From Paracyclopina nana (taxonomy: Eukaryota > Arthropoda > Copepoda > Cyclopoida > Cyclopettidae): 64,000 nt of DNA. The notes beneath the pieces were generated by a model. It ran no database searches, was not told the DNA's origin, and saw only the letters and a program-made list of their open reading frames with translations. The position numbers and the translations under genes were made by a program. The stretch covers positions 4,424,501 through 4,488,500 of the forward strand of contig JAGUCH010000007.1 in the NCBI GenBank assembly GCA_019096065.1, written 5' to 3'. This document shows positions 1 to 10,508 of this stretch, piece after piece; the stretch's first letter is position 1, and the number at the start of each line of letters is the position of its first letter.

Positions 1-650
1 AAAAGAGTTGCTATCTTCATGGTGAATGACGTTGACGAAGGTTCGTGACCTCTTCAATTATCCGGCAGCAGCAGCAGCGAGCTGCTGACCGGCGCTCTGA
101 CAACACACTGGGCGGAAAAACACTCTCACTTTCCACAACATTCCACCCTCAATTTCAGCCCTGATAAATCTAAGAATTTAGCTAAAATACACATAAACTG
201 TACAAATATACATTCCAAATTTGGATATTATCAACTGGAATTTAAGCAAGCCTTGAAATCTAAAAAAATACCATTTCAGAATTGGAAAAGTGCGGCAAGT
301 TTTATAATTTAAGGATAGCTTACTTTTTAGTGCGGCCAGTGTGCTGCGCAAAAAGTATCTCTGGTGGGCAACAACCGAAACCGCGCCGGTCATCACCATA
401 TCTTGCCGGTCACAGGCTGCTACGCAAGTTTCCCATATTCGAAACTATTTGTTTCTCCCCTCTGCTCTCCTCTGAGCTGCGGGAGGAGCAGACTATTAGC
501 CAATTTTCACGGGAGAAATGTCGCGCTTAATCCCAAGATAAAGTAGGGTTTAATCCCTTTAGCTATTTCTGGATCTGCATCGCGCGCATCAGCAAAGATC
601 GCCCGACCAGATAAGTGTGCGACTTTATTTTTCGCTCATTTTTTCCCTTA
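1..650. other. left-edge region, no complete gene
   Basis: No complete gene is visible. On the minus strand a good ATG context (CACC then ATG at 18-20) opens a frame running off the left edge (M-K-I-A-T-L), so the first codons of a secreted protein may lie at 1-20, but six codons prove nothing. A short CAG run is at 66-80. An AATAAA on the minus strand (624-629) serves the thioredoxin gene to the right. Confidence 0.3.
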
Positions 651-651
651 T

Positions 652-1311
652 TCACAATTCGCTGACATTCCTGATGACGGAGTCCTCGATGAATTGGACG
701 ATTAAGCCCTCTTCGTTGGCTCCCCAATAGTCAACTTCTTCATTGCCTCGGCGAAAAGCCTTGATCGAAGGGTACCCAATGACCTTTTTTAGAGAAAATA
801 TCGAAATTAGCCTAAAAACTCGTTACATTGGGAATAAGTGGATAAGAAGTAATTTTTCAGTTTTCAGAGCTTCTGAGCTTGAGATTTTTTAATTAGTTCT
901 AGGGTTTTTTTGAAACCACTTTTAGACTCAAATTTTAAGTTTTTTACCTTGAGGTCAAAAGGCTTGTTTTTGGCCAGATCCATGCGAGCAAACACGAGGC
1001 TTTTGTCGTTGGCATACGATTTGGCAATTTTCCTGTAGATTGGATGCAAAGTTCGGCAATGCACTGAAAATTGAAGAAAATTGAAGAAAATGGCAACCGT
1101 TGCAAAATCAGTTTTCTTAGGTGCGCTACTTACTGCACCAGCTTTCGCTCGAATAAAGCTCGACTATGACATGCTTTTCGATGTCATGAACGACTTGGTA
1201 AAAAGAGTCAGCTGTCAATTCCACCAAATTGAGGTCTTCCAAGACAACCTGAGAATTGGCCAATTGGACAGAGAAGAGCAAAAGCAAAATGGCCGCTGTC
1301 AAAGTCTTCAT
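652..1311 (-). CDS. secreted single-domain thioredoxin / PDI-like protein
   Basis: Three exons: 1311-1134, 1063-948 and 783-652 on the minus strand, all with GT-AG junctions and matching phases, giving 141 aa. A hydrophobic signal peptide covers about residues 1-21 (MKTLTAAILLLLFSVQLANS). The first splice rebuilds the active site W-C-M-H-C-R: TGC A joined to TG CAT TGC. Next come the helix (TLHPIYRKIA), a strand ending in MDLAKN and the cis-proline region GYPSIKAF, so the thioredoxin fold is complete at about 110 aa of mature protein. There is no visible KDEL-type C-terminus (it ends NVSEL), so ER retention is not evident and secretion is possible. Likely role: oxidation, reduction or isomerisation of disulfides in the secretory path; the CMHC dipeptide differs from the CGHC of classical PDI. 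Polyadenylation signal AATAAA at 629-624. The sequence shows a thioredoxin domain with certainty; the physiological role is inferred. Confidence 0.85.
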
Positions 1312-1376
1312 TTTTCTGCTAGTACTGTAATTGTGGACTCTTTGAAAGTTGGAGCAATATTGACACAAGAATTAAC

Positions 1377-1690
1377 CTATTTGTCCCTTAATGTCCCCTT
1401 TCCATGTCGTGGTACATTTTGATTGGTCCACCTCATGTCCAAAAGTGCAATTATGTGCATTGATTTCCACCAGAAAATAATCTTTACATTGATTGCCATC
1501 ATCATGTCAGCTAACGGCAAAATGAAACAAAGCAAGAAGGTTGGGTGAGTTATTAATTGGTAGTCCATAAAAAAACTTCCGCTTTGTTTTGACCAGATGT
1601 TGCAGTCCACCCAGCCCAAATTTGTAGATGTTTTTTCAATCAGGTCGTCGAGTTGAGCCAAAACCAAGGTAAATACAGCAAGGTGCACCG
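1377..1690 (-). pseudogene. possible thioredoxin-like fragment
   Basis: An open minus-strand stretch just upstream of the thioredoxin gene contains LGWVDCN and, 21 residues later, HPTF. This is the order of the GWVDCN strand and cis-proline loop in thioredoxin-like domains. No CxxC part, ATG or acceptor could be found on its 5' side, and the C-terminal part does not look like the fold. It may be one exon of an unresolved gene or a remnant of a duplicated neighbour. Weak call. Confidence 0.25.
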
Positions 1691-1699
1691 AAAAGCATT

Positions 1700-2149
1700 T
1701 TTAAAAAAGAGTCAAAATTGTGTTCAGCCATCTATCTGCTCGGTAATTTTACTTTTGGCTGAATCTAAAAAATCTGAGCAATGTGCATATTTTTAAGAGC
1801 TATCTAGAAATATCGCAAAATGGCAGTGTTCAATATTGGAAAAAAATTAGTTTGACGTCTTTTTTCCGCGGAAATGCCCATAATAACATCTAAGCTAATC
1901 TTATTGGATGAAAAGAGAAAAGTCGATAGTTCCTTTGTCCAAATTATTAGGAAATATCTTTGAGGCAGACAAAAAGAGTTCAATGACACAAATCCAACCT
2001 CATTTCCATGGTTCTTGTTGAGACAGATCTCAATCCTCCCAAAGCTGATCAAGCTGCGTTGGCCTTGAATGACTCGCGAGGCGCGCTATTTAACACTGCA
2101 GCATAATACTGAGAGGGCACTCCTCGCGCAATAAAAGCTAAGCAAAGCA
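1700..2149. other. intergenic region, nothing recognised
   Basis: AT-rich sequence between the thioredoxin-like genes and the first DUOXA exon. An 82-codon minus-strand open frame at 1804-2052 shows no recognisable domain. Confidence 0.4.
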
Positions 2150-2359
2150 AATGCCAAAAGTCAACGGCTCGTTGCTGCGTGCTGCTGCGACAGCTTTGGA
2201 GCGAAGCTTAGCGGAATTCGGCCTTCAAGTCTTCGGTGTTGCTGTTGGCTTCAGCGTGGTGGTGCAACCATTTCGTATGTGACGAAACAACCGTTGCTTT
2301 ACGGAACCTGAGCAGTTTGTGTCCTGAGCGGGACGCGGCCACACTTATTTATAACTGAA
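2150..2359 (+). other. probable non-coding first exon of the DUOXA gene
   Basis: GC-richer sequence ends in a strong splice donor (CTGAAG|GTAAGATT, 2354-2367). The next acceptor on this strand in a good context is TTTATTTTCAG at 3674-3684, 25 bp before the DUOXA start codon. The two imply a 1.3-kb intron at 2360-3684. The 5' limit is a guess; no clear TATA box is seen. Confidence 0.45.
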
Positions 2360-3709
2360 GGTAAGATTCTGCCTCAAGATTGCCTATACAATCCAATATT
2401 CCTTAAAGCATTTCTGGGATTTTTAGCTTAACTTTTTGGCGAGCACAAATACAATCTTAATGTCGTTTTTAGCATTATGAATTACAGCTGTTTAAAATTA
2501 TATTACATACTGGCGTAACCTATTTTTATTATGGATTATTCATGACTAGTTACAGCACTTATTTTGTGTTGAGGAAAGTGAATTTTCTTAAACATTGCTG
2601 AGCTGATGAAAAAAAGGTTTTTTTTGGAATTTTTAAATTGATATTTATGCTGTGTAGCATTTTTGCAGAGAACCGGATTAGTGTCCATTTGAAAAATATT
2701 ACGTTTTTTGCACAAGCCTATAATAATAATTTAGCTTTAACTACCCAGCTGCTTATGACATGTGCACCATAAAAGATAGAAAAAAGCAGCAAAACAGCAA
2801 AAGTGCTCACTGAATAAATACTTTTAACATCTGTTAGACAAAGCCATGAAATAGCAAATGCTTTTATTAAGTGTTGAGTTTGAAGTTGCTATTTCCTCCA
2901 AATGCATGATTGATTCAAGAATGACATTGCAATTGTAGTCCTGATGTGTTCTTGACCACAAGTGTTTCACATACCTGTGCAACATTGCCATGAAATTAAA
3001 GCAAAGCGTCCTTTTACTGATTTTAACACACTAAATTAGTTTTGGTTCACCCATTTCCCATCAAAGTTAGATATTCGCCTACTCTATGCATAAACAACAT
3101 CATTAATCACTGCACAATAATGCAATTTAGCACTGCTGTTCGTGAGTCAATTAAAACTTTGTCAAAATCAGTATTTGCACAAATCAAAAATGCAGTTTTT
3201 CAATTGCTGAATTTGGGGCATATTGCAGTCATAAATTGGTTTTCATAAAGTAATTTGAAAAGTTCATGCTAGTATCTTCAAAAGATCATTTTTATATGAT
3301 ACCCAAATATGGCTTTATTGCTCTTGCATCGAAAATCGAAAATCAGTTGTTAATCGTGTTTCGAGACGAAAAAATACCACAGTTACAGTTTAGTCTGCAC
3401 ATGTATGACAAGTAACTGCTTTAGGGCGCTTAAAAGCGTCTTCCGCGTTAGTAGCATGTCGCAACTCGCGATGCATCATGACGCGGCAGAGGCGAGCACC
3501 ACGAGGTTTGGTGACTTTAACGCGCGTGCGCTAGTAAAGTCCTAATAAGTGGTGAAAGGTGAAATTATTCAGCTGAAAGATGTGCAAGTAGGCTCCCAAG
3601 ACACTGATACCATGAAGCCTTTAGGTGAAATGATTAAGCTCGAATATGAGCAAATGTCACTGAAATAACGCGACTTTATTTTCAGGCCAATTCCAGGTTT
3701 GCTGTCAAA

Positions 3710-5998
3710 ATGACTACTGGCTGGTTTGACTTGTTTCGAGAAAATGGTGGACCAGCTTTGTATCCAGAGTCCAACAGGACTTCGGTCGTTGGAGATGTCC
3801 AGGCCATCACTGTGTACATTGTCTTTGCTACCCTCCTTGTGGCATTTTTCGTTGTCATGCCCGGAATCCGGAGAGAGGTGAGAATAATTAGATTGCCTTT
3901 ATTAGTGAAAACATTATGGCTTTTGATGATGTGCCCGACCGGAGCAAAAATCCGTTTACAGTTGCAACAAAGATTTCTTGCCGAAAATGGCGATTTGGGT
4001 GTTCCCAATAACTAAAGTTTTTGATGATTAAAATTAAATTATGAGGTGTAAAATGATTAGACAGGCCTAAGTATGCATGGTTGGTTTGCCTACTGAACCG
4101 GTGCAATTTCGTTAAAGTCCAAAGTCTTGAATTTTCAGCGATTCACCACGTTCACCAGCGTTCTCCTCAGCTTATTTGTGGGAGGCAGCACTTTAGGTAC
4201 TTCAGCATTAAAATTATATCAAAAAATCCTAGAAAAAAATCCCCTTTTAAAGTTGGCATTTATGGATGTGGTTGGCATACGGCCGAAATTGAGATTTCCA
4301 CTGCTTACCGCGCCTTCTCCAACGAGAAAATCATGGGCAAAATTGGCGTCTTCATCGGCCTCGATCACGTGAATGTGACCCTGGAAGCCATGCCCATTTA
4401 CTACAACAAGACCATGGATGTGAACTTCAACGAGAAATTCGGATTCGGCCGATCCTCGCAGCTCAAAGAGGATTTCAAGGCCGCGCTCAAAAAAGGCCTG
4501 CCTTTCCCCATTTTGACCGTGGCCGAATACATGGCGGCCGATGGGGAAGGATTTTGCTGGGGCCGAAATTACAGGCAAGCTGGCTACTACGCTTCGGTGT
4601 TTTTGTGGTGGAGTTTCGCCATGTGGCTCCTCATGAATATCATGCTGGTCACTGTGCCCCGCTATGGAGCCTACCTCATGAGCATCACTGGTGCCATGAT
4701 GATGTTCGCTGACCTGATCTACTTCTGGCTCCTGCCAACGCGCAAGCTTGCCATACCTTTCGAAAGTGTCACCCTGACTTTCGAGCTTGGCTGGTGCTTT
4801 TGGCTGGTCATGACAGCCGGAGCACTCTGCATGGTCATTGGCGTTTCCATCAGTGTCATCGACATCATTTACCCGCACAAATTCAGCATTGTCCTCGAGA
4901 TGGACTATGGCACTCCTTTTGATCGGCATACCATCATAGAAGACTCCCACGAGACGAAGAAGAAGAAGAAATGGGTGCCAAAGCTGGAGGATCCAGCCTC
5001 AAATGGCCTCGGCGGCCTTTTGAGAAGATTCTCCAAGCGAGATCCTCGAGAACGTGGCATGGATGCTCAGAGGCATCCTGGAGGCGAGGACAACTTTGGA
5101 TTTGATATGGAGATCCCCAAGTCACCCTGGAGATATCCACACCTCATGTTCCGGACTGACAGCAGGAAAAGCAAGGCTGTGAGCTTCAAGCAAAATCCAG
5201 GTAAATCAATCATGACAGGCGAGTCCGGATCTGGTTTTTTAATGTATTTTTTGTTTTTTGTAGCCACCTTTGATCCCACTGGAATGCTGAGAAGAACAGA
5301 CTCCAAGGATTCCAATTGTTCCTCTCTGAATTCTGTGGCTCATAGAGAGGATCTTCGGCAGACTCTATCGGTTCCAGTTTCTGGCTTCCATGTAAGAGAC
5401 CATCTTTCAGCTTTATCCGCTAGAGGGAGTTGCGATTTGTTTATTCCGGAATTTGCACGTGCGACCAGGGCTTAGCTTATTATTTGAGCCAATCTCACTT
5501 CAAAAGCGCCAAAAAATCCACTTCTGGTAGTTTTGCCCCCTCAATAGCAAAAAACAAGGCTGAAACCAAATCGCTCTAGTTCTCTTCTTATTTTATTTTT
5601 AGAAGCCATTCAGGAGGACTGACAGCAGTGATAGCAACACTTCCAGCTTGGCCTCGTTTGGCCTGTCCATGTTCACGAGGAACAACTCGAAGAAAGCTCA
5701 GCTAAATAAGAGATTGATGGACAGAGCTGACAGCAGTGGGTATGTGCTACCTCCCAGCTCTTTGGCCACGGTGACCTCACCCCCTGCCAATAGTGGCATT
5801 GAGGTCGTGGAGGTTGAAGAGCAACATACGCCGGTCAAAAAGGATGACGTTGCTATTGTGGTTGGCAGTAGGAAAAACAGCATGACAAAAGCTGTCAGGT
5901 AATTTTGCTTTGTGATGAACAATTGGGCTCAGTGCATTTATTCATTTTTCAGGCGCAACTCTGCTGAGCATAAGCGTGACGAGGCGTCCATGTGGTGA
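3710..5998 (+). CDS. DUOXA: dual oxidase maturation factor (DUOXA / Numb-interacting protein family)
   Basis: Six coding exons join in phase: 3710-3877, 4139-4196, 4253-5200, 5264-5391, 5603-5898 and 5953-5998, giving 547 aa. The family moves dual oxidase (DUOX) from ER to plasma membrane and stays in the complex that makes H2O2; the Drosophila member is mol (NIP). Diagnostic stretches are the N-terminal GWFDLFRENGGPALYP, the first membrane helix (about residues 31-50), a second helix in exon 2 (TSVLLSLFVGGSTL), then GWHTAEIEISTAYRAFSNEK and IGVFIGLDHVNVTLEAMP in the extracellular loop, with N-glycosylation sequons NVT and NKT. Further helices follow (residues ~170-280). The C-terminal ~270 residues are a basic, Ser-rich cytoplasmic tail, longer than usual, with two related RRTDS(S/K)DSN motifs (LRRTDSKDSN in exon 4, FRRTDSSDSN in exon 5) that look like repeated phosphorylation sites. 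ATG 3710 is the first in-frame start after the acceptor. AATAAA at 6145-6150. A partial dispersed repeat lies in the intron at 5392-5602. Confidence 0.9.
5416..5545 (-). repeat. dispersed repeat, copy C (partial, diverged)
   Basis: Intronic. On the minus strand it carries ACCAGAAGTGGATTTTTTGG followed by sequence matching the copy at 7862-7950, and at its other end a CCGCTAGAGGGAG motif as in the copy at 53890-54040. The matching ends make a common ~130-150-bp family likely. Confidence 0.5.
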
Positions 5999-6144
5999 AT
6001 AACCTCTAAATTGCTATACTGTAAACATATGGAAAGTGAAACTCAACACTGCCATATCCTATGATCAACTCTCTGAAAAAGGGCATTATTTAACCTATAA
6101 TTATTTCCTATTCGAGGCCATACTTATCGAAATGTGCTGCTATG

Positions 6145-6470
6145 AATAAAATGCGTTCTACTCTACAGATGTCTTCTTGTGCTATTTTGCGAGCTATTTC
6201 TAGAAGAGCATTTTTTGCAATAATGTGAGTGAGGCAAACTAGCCAAGCAAGATGTGTGCACTTGAAAACAAAAATGACACCACATCTCTAGTTGGCAAAA
6301 TGTGCTTAAGATATTCATTTAAAATTCTTGTTTTACATCCTATATAGCTCCTTGATATGTTTACTTTGTAGATGATAAGTCATTGTTAATTAGATCCTGA
6401 TGTCTATAATATATTTAATTCGTATATTTAATATTAATTTCCACACTTAAACACATTCAACTATGAGTGA
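6145..6470. other. DUOXA polyadenylation signal and spacer
   Basis: AATAAA at 6145-6150 fits the DUOXA 3' end (147 bp after the stop). The rest is AT-rich with nothing recognised. Confidence 0.5.
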
Positions 6471-6542
6471 GCCTCTATAGCTCAGTGGTAGAGCACTGGT
6501 CTTGTAAACCAGGGGTCGTGAGTTCAAACCTCCCTGGAGGCA
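6471..6542 (+). tRNA. tRNA-Thr (UGU), copy 1, T-stem mismatch
   Basis: A 72-nt cloverleaf: acceptor stem GCCTCTA/TGGAGGC, D arm GCTC/GAGC, anticodon stem CTGGT/ACCAG with loop CTTGTAA (anticodon TGT). The T stem reads GTGAG/CTCCC, with a T-C mismatch that the two downstream copies lack (CTCAC). A T-run follows within 5 nt as RNA polymerase III terminator. Confidence 0.9.
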
Positions 6543-6611
6543 TATTTTTTCCTTTCTTTTTAGGTTTGATTCAAAATCTGATTTTTTATCAACATCGATT
6601 GCTATATGTAG

Positions 6612-6683
6612 GCCTCTATAGCTCAGTGGCAGAGCACTGGTCTTGTAAACCAGGGGTCGTGAGTTCAAACCTCACTGGAGGCA
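6612..6683 (+). tRNA. tRNA-Thr (UGU), copy 2
   Basis: Same 72-nt cloverleaf with anticodon TGT. The T stem GTGAG/CTCAC pairs fully and the D loop has AGTGGCAG. The 5' flank (ending ATCGATTGCTATATGTAG) is shared with copy 3, so the unit duplicated in tandem with a period of about 141 bp. A T-run follows. Confidence 0.95.
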
Positions 6684-6753
6684 TATTTTTTCCCCTTTTT
6701 TTAAAATTTGATTCAAAATCTGATTTTTTATCAACATCGATTGCTATATGTAG

Positions 6754-6825
6754 GCCTCTATAGCTCAGTGGCAGAGCACTGGTCTTGTAAACCAGGGGTC
6801 GTGAGTTCAAACCTCACTGGAGGCA
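6754..6825 (+). tRNA. tRNA-Thr (UGU), copy 3
   Basis: Identical in sequence to copy 2 over the mature tRNA (anticodon TGT). A T-run lies at about 6832-6837. It ends the tandem array. Confidence 0.95.
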
Positions 6826-6971
6826 AAGTTACTTTTTTGTCATGGTGCACGTGCACCAACAGAAGCATTCTTATATAAGTATTTATTTATTGAGTAATGG
6901 TTGCAGCAGTAAAGGAACGACTTTGGTGGTGTGGTAATAAAAAAGAGAGAGAAACAGCAATTTTGTCAATG

Positions 6972-7574
6972 TCAAATGTATCTGTGACTTCGCGCCAATA
7001 ATTTTACTTTTTCGCTGATGATGATTGGCTCCTCTGGATCTTCTTCGTTGATTGCGTCCACTTCAAACTCACATCGCCAGTAGCCTTCATGATGCTCTTG
7101 GATGTTATCCACAATAATTGCGCAATTGTGCTCGTGCTCATTGCTGATTTGCTCATCGTAGTGGATTTCAGGAAATGACGGGCATGTCACTCTGTTTCCA
7201 GGCCCTTTGAAAAACTCGCATTTCAGCTGCAAAAAAGCACATTTTATTGCGAGTGAAAAAAACGCCCTCAAAAAAGAATTAAATTCCGCAAAAATTGGGT
7301 GTTTTCAAGGTTTTCTCTCAGATTAAAAGGCTGAGTTGTTTACTTCTCTGACGCCATTTCGTGGCGGCTTCCACCAGCACTTTTTCCATGGCACATTGGT
7401 TTGGCAGTACATTTTGGCAGCCTCTTCAGTGGCCACGACGAGCTGCTTGCCACCAATGTCCGATTTGCGTACAACCCTGTACAAATCGTGCTCCCCACCG
7501 CCGTTGCAGCACCACGTGGTTTTGACAGCTGTCATGATCAGGATGGCGAATAATGAAAGTTGCGTTGAGACCAT
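6972..7574 (-). CDS. small secreted protein with one Ig-like domain
   Basis: Two exons, 7574-7344 and 7226-6972 on the minus strand, phase 0, 161 aa. The start is an ATG followed by a signal peptide (MVSTQLSLFAILIMTAVKTT, residues 1-20). The mature part holds KMYCQ..WKKCWW (residues ~60-73), then NRVTCPSFP, and ends its domain with EGYWRCEFEVD, which is the G-Y-x-C pattern of the F strand in immunoglobulin domains. Eight or more cysteines in a short chain suggest an extra-stabilised extracellular domain. There is no membrane segment, so a secreted role is likely; the binding partner is unknown. AATAAA (minus) at 6887-6882 is the likely polyadenylation signal. The Ig assignment rests on the F-strand motif and Cys/Trp spacing; another Cys-rich fold is possible. 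Confidence 0.75.
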
Positions 7575-7599
7575 TTTGTTGCGCGCCTCGTTTAAGTGA

Positions 7600-8640
7600 T
7601 GGAGGCAGACTGAATCGATTCAGCTACACATATACTTGTCATGTCATCGCAGTTCAGTAGCTACGAGCTAGGCCCCCCCCCACCAGCCGTCGCGGTGGAA
7701 TGTTCTCGAATTAGCACGACCCCCCAAACAGTCAACAGCTCAAGGACAAGCGAAGCAATGACAAGTAGGCCTCATTATTGAGGTCACCAGTCTACAAGCA
7801 AGCTTTTATGCACTTGACTCTTCAAAGCTCGCGATGACTCCCAAAAAATTCTACAATTCAACAAGATGGCGCCACCGTCGTGGGAGAAAATACCAGAAGT
7901 GGATTTTTTCGTTTACTATAATTTTTGGCATTTTTGGAGGTCGACTGGCTCATATAGTTTGATTGGATTTTTAATATAGCATACACCAGTAAAAGTGTTA
8001 TTTTGTGTACTTTTAGCTTGGTGGGGCCGAATGATGTGATGCGATGATTTTGGTGTTTGAACTCATGTAATGTAGTAGCTCAAAAAGAGGCAAAATCCCA
8101 ATGCGTATCCATTTATTCTACGAAACTAGTTTGACTTCTCACAATTTCGAGAGATTGGCTAGCACTGAATTGCGCCAAAATTAACCTGTCTCAACACAAT
8201 TTTGAAAAACAAACCACCATTGGATCAACTTTTGGGTATTTTTGGGCCATATCTAGTAAAACCCAAAATTACAATGATATGCGCAATAGGGAAAAAAGTA
8301 GTTTTGAAATTGAGCGCACTTGTGTAACCATGCTCCGAGGCAAAGTACGTTGGAATTATATAAGGGAAATTTTTTCCTAAGCCAGAGGAAATTGAGGAAA
8401 ATTGCAAGTTTAACCAGACAGCAGCATCAGAATTGCTACTGCTGCGACAGAAAAATGCGACTGAAAAAAGGGGCATGACCGGTTTTCTGCGAATGCATGA
8501 ATCATGCCTCATACTACAGCAAATTCGTGAAAATGCCCAGATTATTTCTAATGCTACTCTTTGTAGAATCATAACCGGTTCCAACCGGCTAGAACCGGAT
8601 TGAGGTTACTGTAGTTTCTGCTTTAGAAATCTGGACTACC
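7600..8640. other. intergenic region with one dispersed repeat
   Basis: Contains the dispersed repeat at 7862-7950, a run of ten C at about 7673-7682 and a triple AACCGG-rich patch at 8570-8600. The 119-codon minus-strand frame at 8225-8584 has no recognisable domain and is not called. Confidence 0.4.
7862..7950 (+). repeat. dispersed short repeat, copy A
   Basis: Starts with AGATGGCGCCACC, then AATACCAGAAGTGGATTTTT, then TTTTTGGCATTTTTGGAGG. The same blocks in the same order appear at 41616-41700 (+), 53960-54040 (-) and, diverged, near 5490-5545 (-). No coding capacity. The class is unknown (MITE or SINE). Confidence 0.65.
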
Positions 8641-9113
8641 CAGTTACAAAAGATTTTGCATCACTTAAAGAGCGGACGTTCAATTTTGTGGGTCGAAAAG
8701 AGCCAGCCCGTGCTCAGCGATTTTCTGCGCTAATAGCTGTTAAAGTGTAGTTGAGTGATAATAACTTATTTGTTCCGCCGAGATGCTGCTGCTCTAGGAA
8801 AGGTTTGACTAACTGAGCCAAGCAATTTTCTTTTTCAGAACTTTAATAAACAAAAATGCGACTAAAATGGTGAAAATGAAAGCTGGCGTAAGGAGTTGCC
8901 CAACTATGATTATTTTTAATTATTTGCTCCAATTTAATTAAAGAAATTAAGTCATTGTTTTATTAAAAACAAGCAATTTTTTGGCCCAAATAAGTTGGCT
9001 CGTTTCATCAAAATCATAATTCCGACCCACGCTAATAAAATTTCAGTCTACGCGCTGAGATCGCAAAATAGCTTGTCCACTCTTTAAGTGATGCAAAATC
9101 TTTTCCAGTTACG
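8641..9113. repeat. inverted repeat enclosing ~400 bp (MITE-like)
   Basis: The left arm (8641-8677) reads AAAAGATTTTGCATCACTTA and continues AAGAGCGGAC. The right arm (9075-9113) is its reverse complement with one or two differences. Looser pairing continues inward (GTGGGTCG on the left, its complement near 9045). No open frame lies between the arms. It fits a small non-autonomous DNA transposon; no target duplication could be fixed. Confidence 0.45.
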
Positions 9114-9924
9114 AAGAAGAAGGCCTAGTTTACAATGTTGATTTTCCAAAAATATATACTTTAACCTAAAGAGGTGTCCACAATTAATTAAATGAGGCAA
9201 TTTTAAAGCTAGGAAGATTTCAAAATACTTTCTTATGTGTGTTTGAGCGTAGTGTGGAAATATCTAAGGGATATGCATAAAATTCAAAAATGTGTATCGA
9301 TATTCTTATAATTGCTAATTTACTTTTATATATGTGCTCTATATTATTTTTTCTTTTTATAAATGAATCCATTCCTTAACGCAATGTTCTATCTGAAAAA
9401 GCGCAACCTCTCATATAGTGTGCAGAAGTAAAGAGCTCTATTTTGAAGGCTAGTACTACGTAGCAGCCACCTTTTTTATATATTCATTAACCAAAAAACC
9501 TTTTCATGTCAACCTCCACTCCTGTTTGACCTTTCCATATCGAAAAAAATATATATTATGTGTTATTTTAAGGGTAGGTTGGGACCAATTAATACCAGTT
9601 AATGATGGCCTCAACAAGGCACATTTCTTTTTTTAAAAAATCAATTCTTTTCTATTCTCTGCGTTCTCATATTCTAGAACACCATCTAAGGTTATGACAA
9701 AAAAAATAGGCCTCAGCCTCTGAAAGAGCGATTTTGCAAAAAAAAAAAAAAATATAGCAAGAGCTCATTTTTGCCGCCGCTCCCTGTAGATGGATTTAAT
9801 TGAGCAGATAAGAAACTCCCCACATAAATCGCTATATGTATGTACGGATTCATAAATAATCATTAACTGATTAAGGTTGATTTGTTAACTTTGAAAATCA
9901 TCAAATGAGTTAATAAAAAAACAA
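9114..9924. other. AT-rich intergenic region
   Basis: Low-complexity A/T tracts and no gene recognised. Confidence 0.4.
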
Positions 9925-9996
9925 TGCCTCCGGAGGGGTTTGAACCCTCGACCCCTGGTTTACGAGACCAGTGCTCTACCACTGAGCTACAGAGGC
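9925..9996 (-). tRNA. tRNA-Thr (CGU)
   Basis: On the minus strand a 72-nt cloverleaf: acceptor GCCTCTG/CGGAGGC, anticodon loop CTCGTAA (anticodon CGT), T stem GAGGG/CCCTC fully paired. It resembles the UGU copies at 6.5-6.8 kb closely and probably shares their origin. A T-run follows on the minus strand (TTGTTTTTTTATT). Confidence 0.93.
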
Positions 9997-10450
9997 TTCC
10001 ACACTAAAAACCATAATATTATTTAATTTATTTAGCTAAAATTAGTCGTAATTGGTTTTCAATGGTGCCGCTTAATTTATTCAGCTAAGGTACAAATTCT
10101 TTGCAACTTAAGCATCAAATTATTGCAACGCATCGATAGATTCAAAGTGTTATAATAATTGCGTGTCACGTAAAAAATTTAACAATTCCTCAAAGACCCA
10201 AAAGTTTTTCTGGAAAGTCGAAATTATTTGAAGAAGGCAAGTGATTCAACCGCGTAGAGCGAAAATTGCGTGACGGCCGGAAAACATCGGAAAACTCGCA
10301 CGAGTTACGCACGTGCTTCGCAAACGGTCGTCCACGCGCTCATTCGCCGTTCACTCTTCCGTACGCGTGATCCGCACGCGTTGTGCAGCTGAACGGCGTT
10401 TCGCGCGTCCATTCGCGGTTAGCGTTTCTCCGGCGCTTTTCCGTGACTGC
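9997..10450. other. intergenic / upstream region of the divergent HES-like gene
   Basis: AT-rich to 10200, then GC-rich with many CG dinucleotides (10250-10440), suggesting a promoter. No CGTGGGAA site and no clear TATA box were found here, unlike the other four genes of the complex. Confidence 0.4.
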
Positions 10451-10508
10451 AATGTCTTTTTTCCTCATTTTCTACTCTCACTCGAGCTCAACCCCAGCAA
10501 TCGGCAAG

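Noticed and set aside
4219..4950. 243-codon open frame antisense to the DUOXA gene
   Set aside because: It lies fully opposite a conserved DUOXA exon, is rich in His/Asp/Glu as expected from antisense of that sequence, and has no domain.
8225..8584. 119-codon minus-strand frame
   Set aside because: No recognisable domain, no start context and composition like the surrounding non-coding DNA.
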